NCBI GenBank assembly: GCA_019748195.1
Contig: JAIEPW010000063.1
Coordinates: forward strand, 1 to 64,000
Reading direction: 5' to 3'
Source: Bryobacteraceae bacterium
GTDB lineage: Bacteria; Acidobacteriota; Terriglobia; Bryobacterales; Bryobacteraceae
DNA: 64,000 nucleotides
This document shows positions 7,362 to 15,694 of the stretch, one piece after another (within the stretch, counting starts at the first letter, position 1; each line of letters begins with the position of its first letter). Made by a program: the position numbers and the translations under genes. The notes under the pieces were generated by a model. It searched no databases. It was not told the origin of the DNA and was given only the letters and a program-made list of their open reading frames with translations.

Positions 7362-7676
7362 ATGAAGCTTTTTGTGGGAAATCTGCCGTACGCGGCCAAT
7401 GAGAACGATCTGCAGGACTTTTTCTCGGCGGCCGGAGTGAATGTGGACAGCGTCACTGTTATGCGTGATCGCTTCAGCGGCGAAGCTCGTGGTTTCGGCT
7501 TCGTCGAGATCAACAACGAGGCGGACGGCCAGCGGGCGATTGAAATGTGCAACGGCCGCGATCTGATGGGACGGGCCGTCGTTGTGAACCAGGCGAGGCC
7601 GATGGTCGCCCGCGAGGGGGGAAATCGGGGGGGCGGCGGCGGACGATCGCGAGACCACAATCGCGAACGGTGGTAA
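7362..7676 (+). CDS. RNA-binding protein with one RRM domain
   Basis: 104 residues. A single RNA recognition motif spans about 1-80, with RNP2 KLFVGNLPY (2-10) and RNP1 ARGFGFVEI (about 40-48). A Gly/Arg-rich tail (GGNRGGGGGRSRD) follows. This is the architecture of bacterial glycine-rich RNA-binding proteins, thought to bind single-stranded RNA and often cold-induced. The gene has its own promoter, a long leader and a strong terminator, so it is monocistronic. AGGAG lies 13 bases before the ATG, which is rather far. Confidence 0.93.
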   Translation: MKLFVGNLPYAANENDLQDFFSAAGVNVDSVTVMRDRFSGEARGFGFVEINNEADGQRAIEMCNGRDLMGRAVVVNQARPMVAREGGNRGGGGGRSRDHNRERW

Positions 7677-7697
7677 CTAACTGATAAGACAAAGACG

Positions 7698-7744
7698 AAC
7701 CCCCGGGATACGCAATTTGCGGCGAATCCCGGGGGTTTCGTTTT
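7698..7744 (+). terminator. strong intrinsic terminator after the RRM gene
   Basis: Bases 7698-7709 pair perfectly with 7726-7737 (AACCCCCGGGAT/ATCCCGGGGGTT). The 16-base loop is followed by TTTCGTTTT. Confidence 0.85.
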
Positions 7745-7806
7745 CCTACAGGTCCTTGCGCTCGACACCCGGTGTGTGATCTATTCACCTGCCAGAGGTC
7801 TCGCTT

Positions 7807-9873
7807 ATGAAAGGTCAAACCTTAGCCGGGCTAGCCGCGCTTTCTCTGGCTGTGTGTTCTCTCTCCGCCCAAACCGCGGAGTCCATCCCGTTCCGGGCAG
7901 TCCTATCCACTCAGAACGAAATCCCGCCAGTCACCGATATCGTCGGTTCGGGGACGGTGACCGCCTGGCTGCGCGTCGTGCGCGATGCCTCCGGGCGGAT
8001 CACTTCCGGCACGGTCGATTTCGACGTTCGCTATCAGTTCGGAACGGCGCAAAGCCTGACCGCGATGCACATTCATCGCGGAGCGGCGAACGCCAACGGA
8101 CCCGTCGTGATCGACGCCCGGCTGCAACGAACCGATGTCAGCACGGCGGCGGGCCAGTTGCCAATATACGCCGCGCAGATCGCCGCGGAGAACGCCGCTC
8201 AGTTGGAAGCGCTGCAGGGCATCCTGGCCGATCCGGAAGCCTACTACTTCAACCTTCACAGCACGGACAAGCCCGGCGGCGTAATGCGCGGGCAACTACA
8301 ACGCGCCAGCATGATGGTGATGATGAGCGAGATGAGCGCGGCCAACGAGGTGCCGCCCATCGCGGGACTGAACGCGATCGGGACCGGCACGGTGATGATC
8401 CTCACCACGCGATCCCGCCAGGGTGCTCTGACCTCCGGTCTGGTCCTCTTCAACGTGGCGTATAGCGGTTTCCCGTCGGACACGGTATTGACGGCGATGC
8501 ATGTGCACCGCGGGCTTCCCGGCGTGAACGGAGGGGTGGTGTTGGATAGCGCCATGACTCGGACGGAGGTGGGAGGCAACGGCTCCGGCATACTCCATTT
8601 TGAGTCGGAAATGAACATGACCCGCGCGGCTGTCGTCTCCGCGCTGGAGGATATCCAATACAATCCCGGCGGATTCTATCTGAATGTTCACAGTGTCGCG
8701 AACCCCGGCGGCGCCATTCGCGGCCCTATGCGCTACACGGATCGCATGCGGTTCCCCTTCAACGCGTCTCCTTCCGAGGAGGTGCCGCCGGTAACGGGCC
8801 TGGAAGCTTCGGCCGCGGGATCGTTCACGGTGCATACCATTCGCCGCGCGGATGGCAGTGTCAGCGCGGGCGCGGCGATTTTCGACGCCAACCCCCGCTT
8901 CCCGGCGGGAACACGATTCACCGGCATGCATATCCACGATAACGTCGCCGGGCAGAACGGACCGGTCACCATCGACTCCCGCTTAACGGCATTCCCGATA
9001 TTGGTGCCGGAGACCGGCGCCGGCAACATCTGGCGGCTGGTGACCGTGAACTCGGAAGCCGGTCTGCGCGCGTTGAACTCGCTCACCATCAATCCGGAAC
9101 GCCATTACTTCAACCTGCACACCTCGGCAAACCCCGGGGGCGCGGTTCGGGCGCAACTCGCGCCGGCGAGCACCGCGCTGCCCTCGGTCTCCGCGGCCTT
9201 CGCGGCGGTGAGCGATCCGGGTCGCACGACGGCCGCTCCCTTGGGCCTGATGACGATCTTCGGATCCAACTTGACGAAGGTGGAAACCACCTGGGAAGGA
9301 ACAATCGGGCTGAACGCCGTACCCACCTCGCTGAATGGCACGCAGGTGACCGTGGGAGGAACGGCCGCGCCGCTGCTCTACGTGGGCAGGGGGCAGATCA
9401 ACTTCCAGATACCCGAGGGGGTAGCCGCCGGGCGCCAGCCGCTGATCGTGACTACGGCGGCCGGGGCTTCGCCCACCGCCAACATTGAGGTAGCGGCGGC
9501 GGCGCCCGCCTTGTTCTTCGATGAAACCGGCGTGATCGCTCTGAAGAACCGCGACTTTTCACTGGTTCGTCCAAACAACCCGGCGGCAGCGGGCGACGTC
9601 CTGCTGCTGTACTCCACCGGCGTCGGAACCACCGTTCCCGCGCTGCCAGCGGGCCGGATCGCCGGCGGACCTCCATACAACGCCGTAGAAAATGTGGTCG
9701 TGAATGTCGGCGGAACCGACATCCGAGCCCTGTACACAGTCCTGACGCCCGGCTACCTCGGTCTGTATCAGACGGCGGTGCTTCTACCCTCCGGGTTGCC
9801 CGCCGGGACCGCGATGGTCACCCTGCGGGTGGGAACGGCGGTTTCGAACGCCGCGGCGCTGCAACTCCGCTAG
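7807..9873 (+). CDS. secreted protein with three CHRD domains and a Solibacter-type C-terminal domain
   Basis: 688 residues with a signal peptide (MKGQTLAGLAALSLAVCSLS, cut near AQT). Three repeated modules of about 140 residues follow (roughly 27-165, 168-310 and 315-455), each with a start such as NEIPPV/NEVPPI/EEVPPV, a central AMHIHRG/AMHVHRG/GMHIHDN and an end YYFNLHS/FYLNVHS/YFNLHT plus NPGG. This is the CHRD pattern. The C-terminal part from about 470, including YQTAVLLPSGLPAGTAMVTL, matches the TIGR03437 Solibacter C-terminal domain. The protein is probably exported and surface-associated; the activity is unknown. A good AGAGG site precedes the ATG. Confidence 0.85.
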   Translation: MKGQTLAGLAALSLAVCSLSAQTAESIPFRAVLSTQNEIPPVTDIVGSGTVTAWLRVVRDASGRITSGTVDFDVRYQFGTAQSLTAMHIHRGAANANGPVVIDARLQRTDVSTAAGQLPIYAAQIAAENAAQLEALQGILADPEAYYFNLHSTDKPGGVMRGQLQRASMMVMMSEMSAANEVPPIAGLNAIGTGTVMILTTRSRQGALTSGLVLFNVAYSGFPSDTVLTAMHVHRGLPGVNGGVVLDSAMTRTEVGGNGSGILHFESEMNMTRAAVVSALEDIQYNPGGFYLNVHSVANPGGAIRGPMRYTDRMRFPFNASPSEEVPPVTGLEASAAGSFTVHTIRRADGSVSAGAAIFDANPRFPAGTRFTGMHIHDNVAGQNGPVTIDSRLTAFPILVPETGAGNIWRLVTVNSEAGLRALNSLTINPERHYFNLHTSANPGGAVRAQLAPASTALPSVSAAFAAVSDPGRTTAAPLGLMTIFGSNLTKVETTWEGTIGLNAVPTSLNGTQVTVGGTAAPLLYVGRGQINFQIPEGVAAGRQPLIVTTAAGASPTANIEVAAAAPALFFDETGVIALKNRDFSLVRPNNPAAAGDVLLLYSTGVGTTVPALPAGRIAGGPPYNAVENVVVNVGGTDIRALYTVLTPGYLGLYQTAVLLPSGLPAGTAMVTLRVGTAVSNAAALQLR

Positions 9874-9898
9874 AATGCCGTGTTAGCCTGAGGGTCGA

Positions 9899-12244
9899 AT
9901 GCGATCGGCCCTCCGGCAAACCTGGCGCAGCTTGAGGCGGGCTCCCGCTTTCACGACGGGCGCGGTGCTGACGTTAAGCGTCGGCATCGCGGGCGCATCG
10001 CTGGTTTTCGCCGGCGTGGAATCTCTGCTTTGGCGGACGCTCGGCTACGCGGCGGAAGACCGCCTGGTGAGCCTTTCGGGCACGGCCCAGGACGGCAATC
10101 GGTGGGGACTCGCCTGGCCGGACCTGCGCGAGTGGAGCCGGGAATCCACCACGCTGGACGGCATCGCGGGCTATCGCGACCGTACGTACGGCATTTCGGC
10201 CTCCGGCGAAGTATTCGTGATTCGCGCCGGAATGGTAACGCCCGGATTCTTCCAAATTCTCGGAGTGCCGCCGGCGATCGGACGTTGGCCGTCCCCGGGC
10301 GAACCGGACGCCGCGGTGCTGTCGCATGAAGCCTGGGTGAAGTACTACGCGTCGGACCCGGCCATCGCCCAACGCCCGATCCTGTTGAACGAATCCCCTT
10401 ACCGGGTGATCGCGGTAATGCCGCGAACTTTCTCGTTCGCCATGCAGGGGGGAACACCGGAAGTGTACATCCCGCTGGGGCGGGAGTTCGACAATCGCGA
10501 CGCAGCGTCCCTATGGGGGATCGCGCGACTGAAACCAGGTGCGACGGCCGCTTCGGCCATGCAGGAAGTGCAGGCGTTAGGCGCGCGTGCGGCCAAATCG
10601 CGGCCGCCGGGCGGTCCGGCTGGCGCAACCGCGGTCCCGTTGTTGGATGCCGTCACTAGCGGGTACCGCAAGCCTCTCGCGCTGCTGGGCGGCGCCGCCG
10701 AGTTATTGTTGATGATCGCCCTGGCGAATGTCTGCCACCTGTTGATCTCGCGGTCCCTGGCGCGGCGCAAGGAGATGGCCATCCGCGAGGCTTTGGGGGC
10801 GAAGCGCCGCGACCTGGCGCGCATCTTTTTGTTCGAAGGACAGGTGCTGGCGGCCTTGGGAACACTGGGCGGACTGGCTTTGAGCCTGCTTGCGTTCCCT
10901 GCCCTGACATCCGCATTGTCGATGTTAGGAGCGAAGCCGCCCGCGGTCTCGCCGAGATTCTGGACGTTTGCCCTGACCGGCGTGCTCGGAGTCGCGAGCG
11001 GGCTGGCGTTGTCGGGAATCCCGATTCTGTTTCACAACAGGGAGCTCGCGGGGCGATTTCCGGCGCGGCGTCGATGGAGCACGGCTCTGGTTCTCGCGCA
11101 ACTCACCCTCTCCGTACCGCTCTTGCTGGCCGCGGGCGTCCTGTGGAAGAGCTATAGGAATCTGGAATCGCAACCCGCGGGTTTCGATCCGGGTTCCACC
11201 CTGGTCTTTGGGATCGGAATTCCGGAAACGCGGTACAACACCGATGCAAGGATGGCGGCCTTCCATCGGGATCTGACTACTCAATTGGCATCCGTGCCCG
11301 GCGTTTCAAAAGCGGGGTTTGCCGCGCGGCTCCCGGCGGCGGGACGTGCTCTCGGAGCCCGCTTTCGAATCGCCTCGCAACCGGCGGACAGCCCGCAGGC
11401 AACGGCTGGGGTGAATGCGGTTGGCGCGGATTTCCTAAACGCGATCCGGGTACCCCTCGTTTCCGGGCGCTGGTTCACGCCGGCCGATGATGGGGCCGCG
11501 CCTCGCGTCGCGATTGTCAATCAGGCGTTCGAGCGACGCTACCTTTCCGGGATCGCATCGGTGCTGGAGCTGAACTGGACCAGCGAGAGCAATCCCAAGG
11601 GAACGCGCTGGCGTGTGATCGGCGTGTGCGGCGACATCCGCTCGCGTTCGCTGGACACCGAGCCGCAGCCGGAAATCTACCTTCCGGTTCTGCAGTTCCC
11701 TGTGGAGGGCGGGAGCTACGTTGTCCGGGCGGAGCCGGGCGCGGGCGGAGTGGAGGAAGCGCTGCGGACGGCGGTGCGGCGGGTGGATCCTAAGCTCGAG
11801 CGGATCACGGTGCGAAGCTTCCGGGAGGCGATCGGAACCGTACTGGAACCCCGCCGCGAGGCGCGCTCCGTAGCCGGACTGTTCGGCTGGATCTCCCTGG
11901 CGCTGGCCGCGGTCGGCCTATACGCCGCGCTGGCATACCAGGCCTCACAGCGGATGCGTGAGATGGCGATCCGGAGAGCCGTCGGAGCCGGCGCCTCGGG
12001 GACAGCCGGGCTGATTTTGCGCCAAGCGGTGGGACTTGCCGGGATGGCGTTCGCTTGCGGCTGGATGGTATTTCTGTGGCTGGCGCCATCGCTTCAGCCC
12101 CATTTGTACCAGGTGCAAGCGGCCGATTTCGCGACTGGCGCATGGGTGCTCGCTACTTTGTTGCTGGCGGCCGCGATAGCGGCGGCGGGACCGGGCTGGA
12201 AAGCGGCTCGCGCCAATCCCGCGGGCTTGTTGCGCGCCGAATAA
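9899..12244 (+). CDS. ADOP-family (MacB/FtsX-like) duplicated permease
   Basis: 781 residues built as two repeats of a MacB periplasmic core followed by an FtsX domain. The first helix is near residues 20-40, a three-helix FtsX segment lies at about 255-370 (EMAIREALGAKRRDLARI), a second core at about 395-620 and the last FtsX block at about 650-775 (EMAIRRAVGAGAS). This is the acidobacterial duplicated orphan permease class. These proteins resemble MacB membrane parts but have no ATPase, and none is encoded nearby. Partner and substrate are unknown. GAGGG precedes the ATG; a TAGAAT overlapping the preceding stop codon (9871) may be its -10 element. Confidence 0.9.
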   Translation: MRSALRQTWRSLRRAPAFTTGAVLTLSVGIAGASLVFAGVESLLWRTLGYAAEDRLVSLSGTAQDGNRWGLAWPDLREWSRESTTLDGIAGYRDRTYGISASGEVFVIRAGMVTPGFFQILGVPPAIGRWPSPGEPDAAVLSHEAWVKYYASDPAIAQRPILLNESPYRVIAVMPRTFSFAMQGGTPEVYIPLGREFDNRDAASLWGIARLKPGATAASAMQEVQALGARAAKSRPPGGPAGATAVPLLDAVTSGYRKPLALLGGAAELLLMIALANVCHLLISRSLARRKEMAIREALGAKRRDLARIFLFEGQVLAALGTLGGLALSLLAFPALTSALSMLGAKPPAVSPRFWTFALTGVLGVASGLALSGIPILFHNRELAGRFPARRRWSTALVLAQLTLSVPLLLAAGVLWKSYRNLESQPAGFDPGSTLVFGIGIPETRYNTDARMAAFHRDLTTQLASVPGVSKAGFAARLPAAGRALGARFRIASQPADSPQATAGVNAVGADFLNAIRVPLVSGRWFTPADDGAAPRVAIVNQAFERRYLSGIASVLELNWTSESNPKGTRWRVIGVCGDIRSRSLDTEPQPEIYLPVLQFPVEGGSYVVRAEPGAGGVEEALRTAVRRVDPKLERITVRSFREAIGTVLEPRREARSVAGLFGWISLALAAVGLYAALAYQASQRMREMAIRRAVGAGASGTAGLILRQAVGLAGMAFACGWMVFLWLAPSLQPHLYQVQAADFATGAWVLATLLLAAAIAAAGPGWKAARANPAGLLRAE

Positions 12245-12256
12245 TTGGGCTAGAAT
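12227..12256 (+). promoter_or_regulatory. promoter giving an almost leaderless message for the gene at 12266
   Basis: TTGTTG (12227-12232), an 18-base spacer and TAGAAT (12251-12256). The ATG begins 9 bases after the -10 element, so the transcript would start at or within a few bases of the initiation codon. Confidence 0.45.
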
Positions 12257-12265
12257 CGAACATCG

Positions 12266-12475
12266 ATGGCAAAGTATACGTTCGCAAAGTCGGTGGAAGC
12301 CACCAAGTTGAACAAAAGGACGATGGTGCCCCTCGGTCCCGGCAAGACCGAAATTCCGTTCGGGGCGATCGTCGAGGCCATCGGCGAGGAACGGGACGAG
12401 ATGCGCTTCTCGTATCTGGAGGAGCCGTATAGTTGCCCGGCCGACACGTTCCGCAACGCGGCTCGTCCGGCATAG
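12266..12475 (+). CDS. small conserved hypothetical protein
   Basis: 69 residues, mostly beta-like (MVPLGPGKTEIPFGAIVEAI, then EMRFSYLEEPYSC). No signal peptide or membrane helix is present. The Lys-rich start followed by a short strand-rich body suggests an SH3-like or other small barrel. I do not recognise the family beyond its look of a compact conserved domain. It ends 6 bases from the convergent fabD. The promoter reading and clean codon use support a real gene. Confidence 0.6.
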   Translation: MAKYTFAKSVEATKLNKRTMVPLGPGKTEIPFGAIVEAIGEERDEMRFSYLEEPYSCPADTFRNAARPA

Positions 12476-12481
12476 GCCCGT

Positions 12482-13411
12482 TTAGCCGGCCGATGGCGGA
12501 TCCGAAGGATCGGAGGCTTCGCCGAATTTTGTCCCGGTGATTTCCGGGGCGATAGAGCGCATCAGCCCGCTGAGGACACCCCCCGCGCCCACCTCCACGA
12601 ATCGCGTCACGCCCAGGGCCGACAGCAGCCGTACCGAGTCGGTCCACCGGACCGGATTCGGCACCTGCTCATACAAGCCCTCCCGGATCTCATTACCGGA
12701 GCGGACTTCACGCGCCTGCCAGTTGTTGATCAGCGGCATTCGAGGATCACGGAATTCCGCCGCATCCAGGTCCAACTTCAAGCGTTGCTGGGCGGGCTCC
12801 ATCAGCGCGCAGTGGAAGGGGGCGCTGACCGGAAGCAGAATCGCGCGTTTGGCGCCGGCGGCCTTGGCGAGCTCGCAGGCGCGGTTCACGGCTCCGGCGT
12901 GACCGGCAATCACCACCTGATCCGGAGAGTTCAGGTTGGCGGCGCTGACCACCTCGCCCAGAGCGGCGTCCGCGAGGACCCGCGGAAGCGCGGACTCAGG
13001 CAGCTTCAGCAGCGCCGCCATCGCGCCCACACCCTGCGGAACAGCTTCCTGCATGTAGCGGCCGCGGTTGCGCACGATGCGGAGGGCATCGGCGAAATCG
13101 AGCGATCCCGCGGCTACGGCCGCGGAGTACTCGCCCAGCGAATGGCCGGCGACGAAATCCGGCGTCCAGCCTTTGCCGCTCAGCACCCGGAAGGCGGCGA
13201 TGGAGACCGCCAGCAGCGCGGGCTGCGTGTTCTCGGTTTTCTTCAACTCCTCCTCCGGACCCTCGAAGCACAACCGGGAAAGCGGGAAATCGAGAGCGGC
13301 CTCGGCTTCGGCGAAGGCTGCCGCGGCCTCGGGGTAGGCCTCCGCCAGCGATTTGCCCATGCCGGCGTATTGGGACCCCTGGCCGGGGAACAGAAAGGCT
13401 AGTTTGGACAT
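12482..13411 (-). CDS. fabD: malonyl-CoA:ACP transacylase
   Basis: 309 residues, the usual FabD length. The N-terminal FLFPGQGSQYAGMG and the nucleophile elbow GHSLGEYSA (Ser91) are diagnostic. His200 in SAPFHCALM completes the Ser-His dyad, and the QVVIAGH segment is conserved. The enzyme loads malonyl groups onto acyl carrier protein in the cytoplasm for fatty acid synthesis. No other fab gene is adjacent, so it is separated here from the common fabH-fabD-fabG-acpP cluster. The short C-terminal Ser/Pro tail is unremarkable. It is divergent from the comM-like gene with a 62-base gap. Confidence 0.95.
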   Translation of the reverse strand: MSKLAFLFPGQGSQYAGMGKSLAEAYPEAAAAFAEAEAALDFPLSRLCFEGPEEELKKTENTQPALLAVSIAAFRVLSGKGWTPDFVAGHSLGEYSAAVAAGSLDFADALRIVRNRGRYMQEAVPQGVGAMAALLKLPESALPRVLADAALGEVVSAANLNSPDQVVIAGHAGAVNRACELAKAAGAKRAILLPVSAPFHCALMEPAQQRLKLDLDAAEFRDPRMPLINNWQAREVRSGNEIREGLYEQVPNPVRWTDSVRLLSALGVTRFVEVGAGGVLSGLMRSIAPEITGTKFGEASDPSDPPSAG

Positions 13412-13473
13412 GAATTTCCAGTCTAAGCGAAACTCTGAGAATTCCTGAGGCAGCGTGGCACTAGATTACAGCC

Positions 13474-14994
13474 ATGTCACTCTTCCGGACCCGGTCCGCC
13501 GCCGTCTACGGCATCAATGCGCATTTGATTGATGTCGAGGTGGATCTGTACCCGACCGACATGCAGCGGGTGATCACCACCGTGGGAATGCCCGATACGG
13601 CGGTGCGGGAAAGCCGGGAGCGGATTAAGTCCGCGCTGGTAAACTCCGGCTTCGGGTTTCCGGCGAAGAGCGTCACCATCAACCTGGCGCCGGCCAACGT
13701 GCGCAAGGAAGGCGCGGGCTTTGACCTGCCCATGGCCTTGGGAATTCTGGGCGCGATGGGGGCGGTGAACCGCATCGAGAATCATGTGTTCGTAGGCGAG
13801 CTTTCGCTCGACGGGGCAATCCGGCCCGTACGGGGCGCGCTTTCGATCGCCGCGAGGGCGCGTAAGGAAGGCATCCGAAACCTGGTGGTCCCGTTGGAGA
13901 ACGCGGCGGAAGCGGCGGTGGCGGACGGGGTCAGCGTTTTCGGGTTGCGGCATCTGGCCGAGGCGGTGCAGTTCCTGCGAAACCCCGAGAAGTTCACGCC
14001 CTACTCGCCCGCGAAGGCCGCCGCGCCGGAAACAGGCGTCGCGATGCCGGATTTCAGCGAGGTGCGCGGGCAGACGGGCTCCAAGCGAGCGTTGGAAGTT
14101 GCCGCGGCGGGGTTTCACAACGTGCTGATGATCGGACCGCCCGGATCGGGCAAGACCATGCTGGCGCGCCGGGTGGCCGGGATCCTCCCTCCCTTGGGGT
14201 TCACCGAAGCGCTGGAAACCACGCAGGTGCACAGCATCGCGGGGCTGCTGCCGCCAGGCTCCGGATTGTTGAGCGAGCGTCCGTTCCGGGCACCGCATCA
14301 CACCATATCCGACGCCGGTTTGATCGGCGGCGGCTCCGGCACGCCTCGGCCGGGCGAGGTGTCGCTGGCGCATCACGGTGTGTTGTTCCTGGACGAACTG
14401 CCCGAGTTCCCTCGCAACGTTCTGGAGCTTTTGCGGCAGCCGCTGGAAGAGGGCTCGGTGATCCTGGCGAGGTCGCAGATGACGCTGGAATTTCCGGCCA
14501 ATTTCATGCTGGTGGCGGCGATGAACCCGTGCCCCTGCGGATTCTTCGGCGATGCCACGCGGGAGTGCCGCTGCACCGGCGGGATCATTCAGCGCTACCT
14601 CGGCAAGATCAGCGGTCCACTGCTCGACCGCATCGACTTGCACGTGGAGGTCCCGGCGGTTCCCTACAAGGAGCTTCGCGGCAAGGACGAAGGGGCGGCT
14701 TCGGCCCAGATTCGCGCTCGAGTGCTGGCGGCTCGGGAGATTCAGCAGCAGCGCGGGTTTTTCAATGCCCACATTCCGCCCACGGAGATGAGGAAGCTGT
14801 GCGCGTTGGACGACGCCGGGGAGCGCACGCTGGAGCTCGCCGTGCGCCGCATGGGATTCTCGGCCCGGGCGCACGACCGCATTCTGAAAGTGGCGCGCAC
14901 CATCGCCGACCTGGACCACGCGGCCGCGGTTTCAGCGAAGCACCTGGCCGAAGCGGTGCAGTATCGCAGCCTGGACCGGAACTACTGGAGTTAG
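13474..14994 (+). CDS. comM: YifB/ComM-family Mg-chelatase-like AAA+ ATPase
   Basis: 506 residues, the full family length. The N-terminal region (about 20-170) is the Lon-protease-like domain of this family. The AAA+ domain has Walker A GPPGSGKTM (about 224-232), Walker B VLFLDELPEF and a zinc-like cluster CPCGFFGDATRECRC. The C-terminal Mg-chelatase domain follows. ComM is a helicase that promotes branch migration during natural transformation in several bacteria, so a role in handling incoming DNA is likely. The symbol is by homology only. TAGATT lies 6 bases before the ATG, another near-leaderless arrangement. Confidence 0.92.
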   Translation: MSLFRTRSAAVYGINAHLIDVEVDLYPTDMQRVITTVGMPDTAVRESRERIKSALVNSGFGFPAKSVTINLAPANVRKEGAGFDLPMALGILGAMGAVNRIENHVFVGELSLDGAIRPVRGALSIAARARKEGIRNLVVPLENAAEAAVADGVSVFGLRHLAEAVQFLRNPEKFTPYSPAKAAAPETGVAMPDFSEVRGQTGSKRALEVAAAGFHNVLMIGPPGSGKTMLARRVAGILPPLGFTEALETTQVHSIAGLLPPGSGLLSERPFRAPHHTISDAGLIGGGSGTPRPGEVSLAHHGVLFLDELPEFPRNVLELLRQPLEEGSVILARSQMTLEFPANFMLVAAMNPCPCGFFGDATRECRCTGGIIQRYLGKISGPLLDRIDLHVEVPAVPYKELRGKDEGAASAQIRARVLAAREIQQQRGFFNAHIPPTEMRKLCALDDAGERTLELAVRRMGFSARAHDRILKVARTIADLDHAAAVSAKHLAEAVQYRSLDRNYWS

Positions 14995-15012
14995 GTATAA
15001 CTGTGGTTATAC
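14995..15012. promoter_or_regulatory. perfect palindrome, probable toxin-antitoxin operator
   Basis: GTATAAC-TGTG-GTTATAC, a perfect 7-bp inverted repeat, begins on the last base of the comM stop codon and ends 8 bases before the antitoxin ATG. TATAAC and TATACT within it are both possible -10 elements, so a bound antitoxin dimer would block transcription. Confidence 0.65.
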
Positions 15013-15020
15013 TGAAGGGG

Positions 15021-15257
15021 ATGAAGACCGCGATCTCGCTTCCCGCCGAGCTCTTCGCCCGCGGCGAAGCCGAGGCGGAACGGCTGCGGATCTCGCGCAG
15101 CGAGCTCTATCAACGCGCGATCGCCGCCTTCCTCGATCGCTCCCGCCAGGAGGCGATCACCCGGCAGCTCGACGAAGTTTACACGGAGGCCGAGTCCTCT
15201 CCCGACGAGCCGTTGCGGGCGATCCGCCTGCGAACCGCTAAACGGAGCCGCTGGTGA
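15021..15257 (+). CDS. ribbon-helix-helix antitoxin of a MazEF-type pair
   Basis: 78 residues. The N-terminal strand TAISLPAEL followed by two helices (GEAEAERLRISRSELYQRAI) is a CopG/MetJ-type ribbon-helix-helix that binds DNA as a dimer. The acidic C-terminal tail (LDEVYTEAESSPDEPL) should wrap and inhibit the toxin. Its stop overlaps the toxin start by GTGA, the usual coupling that keeps the antitoxin in excess. GAAGGGG just before the ATG is the ribosome site. Autoregulation through the upstream palindrome is inferred. Confidence 0.85.
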   Translation: MKTAISLPAELFARGEAEAERLRISRSELYQRAIAAFLDRSRQEAITRQLDEVYTEAESSPDEPLRAIRLRTAKRSRW

Positions 15258-15607
15258 AGCCTGCCGGCGTCCGCCGCGGCGAGATCTGGTGGGCGGATCT
15301 GCCCGATCCGCGCGGTTCCGAACCCGGATTCCGGCGCCCGGTGCTGATCATCCAGGCGGATTCCTTCAACCGGAGCAGAATCGGAACGGTGGTCGCGGCG
15401 GCGCTGACCAGCAACCTCCGCCTGGCTGCCGCGCCCGGCAACGTGCTCCTGCGCGGCGGCGCGTCGGGACTCAAACGGGATTCCGTGGTCAACGTCTCCC
15501 AAATCGTGGTGCTCGACAAGGTCGAGCTTGCCAGCCGCGTGGGGGTCCTCCGCCCGGCGGTGCAGAAGGAAGTGGACGCGGGGCTCCGGCTGATCCTCGA
15601 TCTGTGA
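15254..15607 (+). CDS. MazF/PemK-type endoribonuclease toxin
   Basis: 117 residues with a GTG start. GEIWWADLPDPRGSEPGFRR followed by PVLIIQADSFN is the canonical MazF beginning, and VVNVSQIVVLDK is the conserved late strand before the C-terminal helix. MazF toxins cleave mRNA or tRNA at short sequence-specific sites and stop growth; the recognition site cannot be predicted here. The Arg-Pro pair after the flexible loop, expected for catalysis, is present. It is coupled to the antitoxin by a 4-base overlap. Confidence 0.92.
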   Translation: MKPAGVRRGEIWWADLPDPRGSEPGFRRPVLIIQADSFNRSRIGTVVAAALTSNLRLAAAPGNVLLRGGASGLKRDSVVNVSQIVVLDKVELASRVGVLRPAVQKEVDAGLRLILDL

Positions 15608-15694
15608 ATCCAACAATCCCCAGCAGAAATGTTTCATCCGAAATTCACGTAACTCCCATTTCAGGGAAACATCTCCCCTGCAACCTACAGAGCA

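Noticed and set aside
15021-15607. Toxin-antitoxin pair as evidence of a genomic island
   Set aside because: No integrase, tRNA junction or repeat flanks it and composition looks like that of the neighbours.
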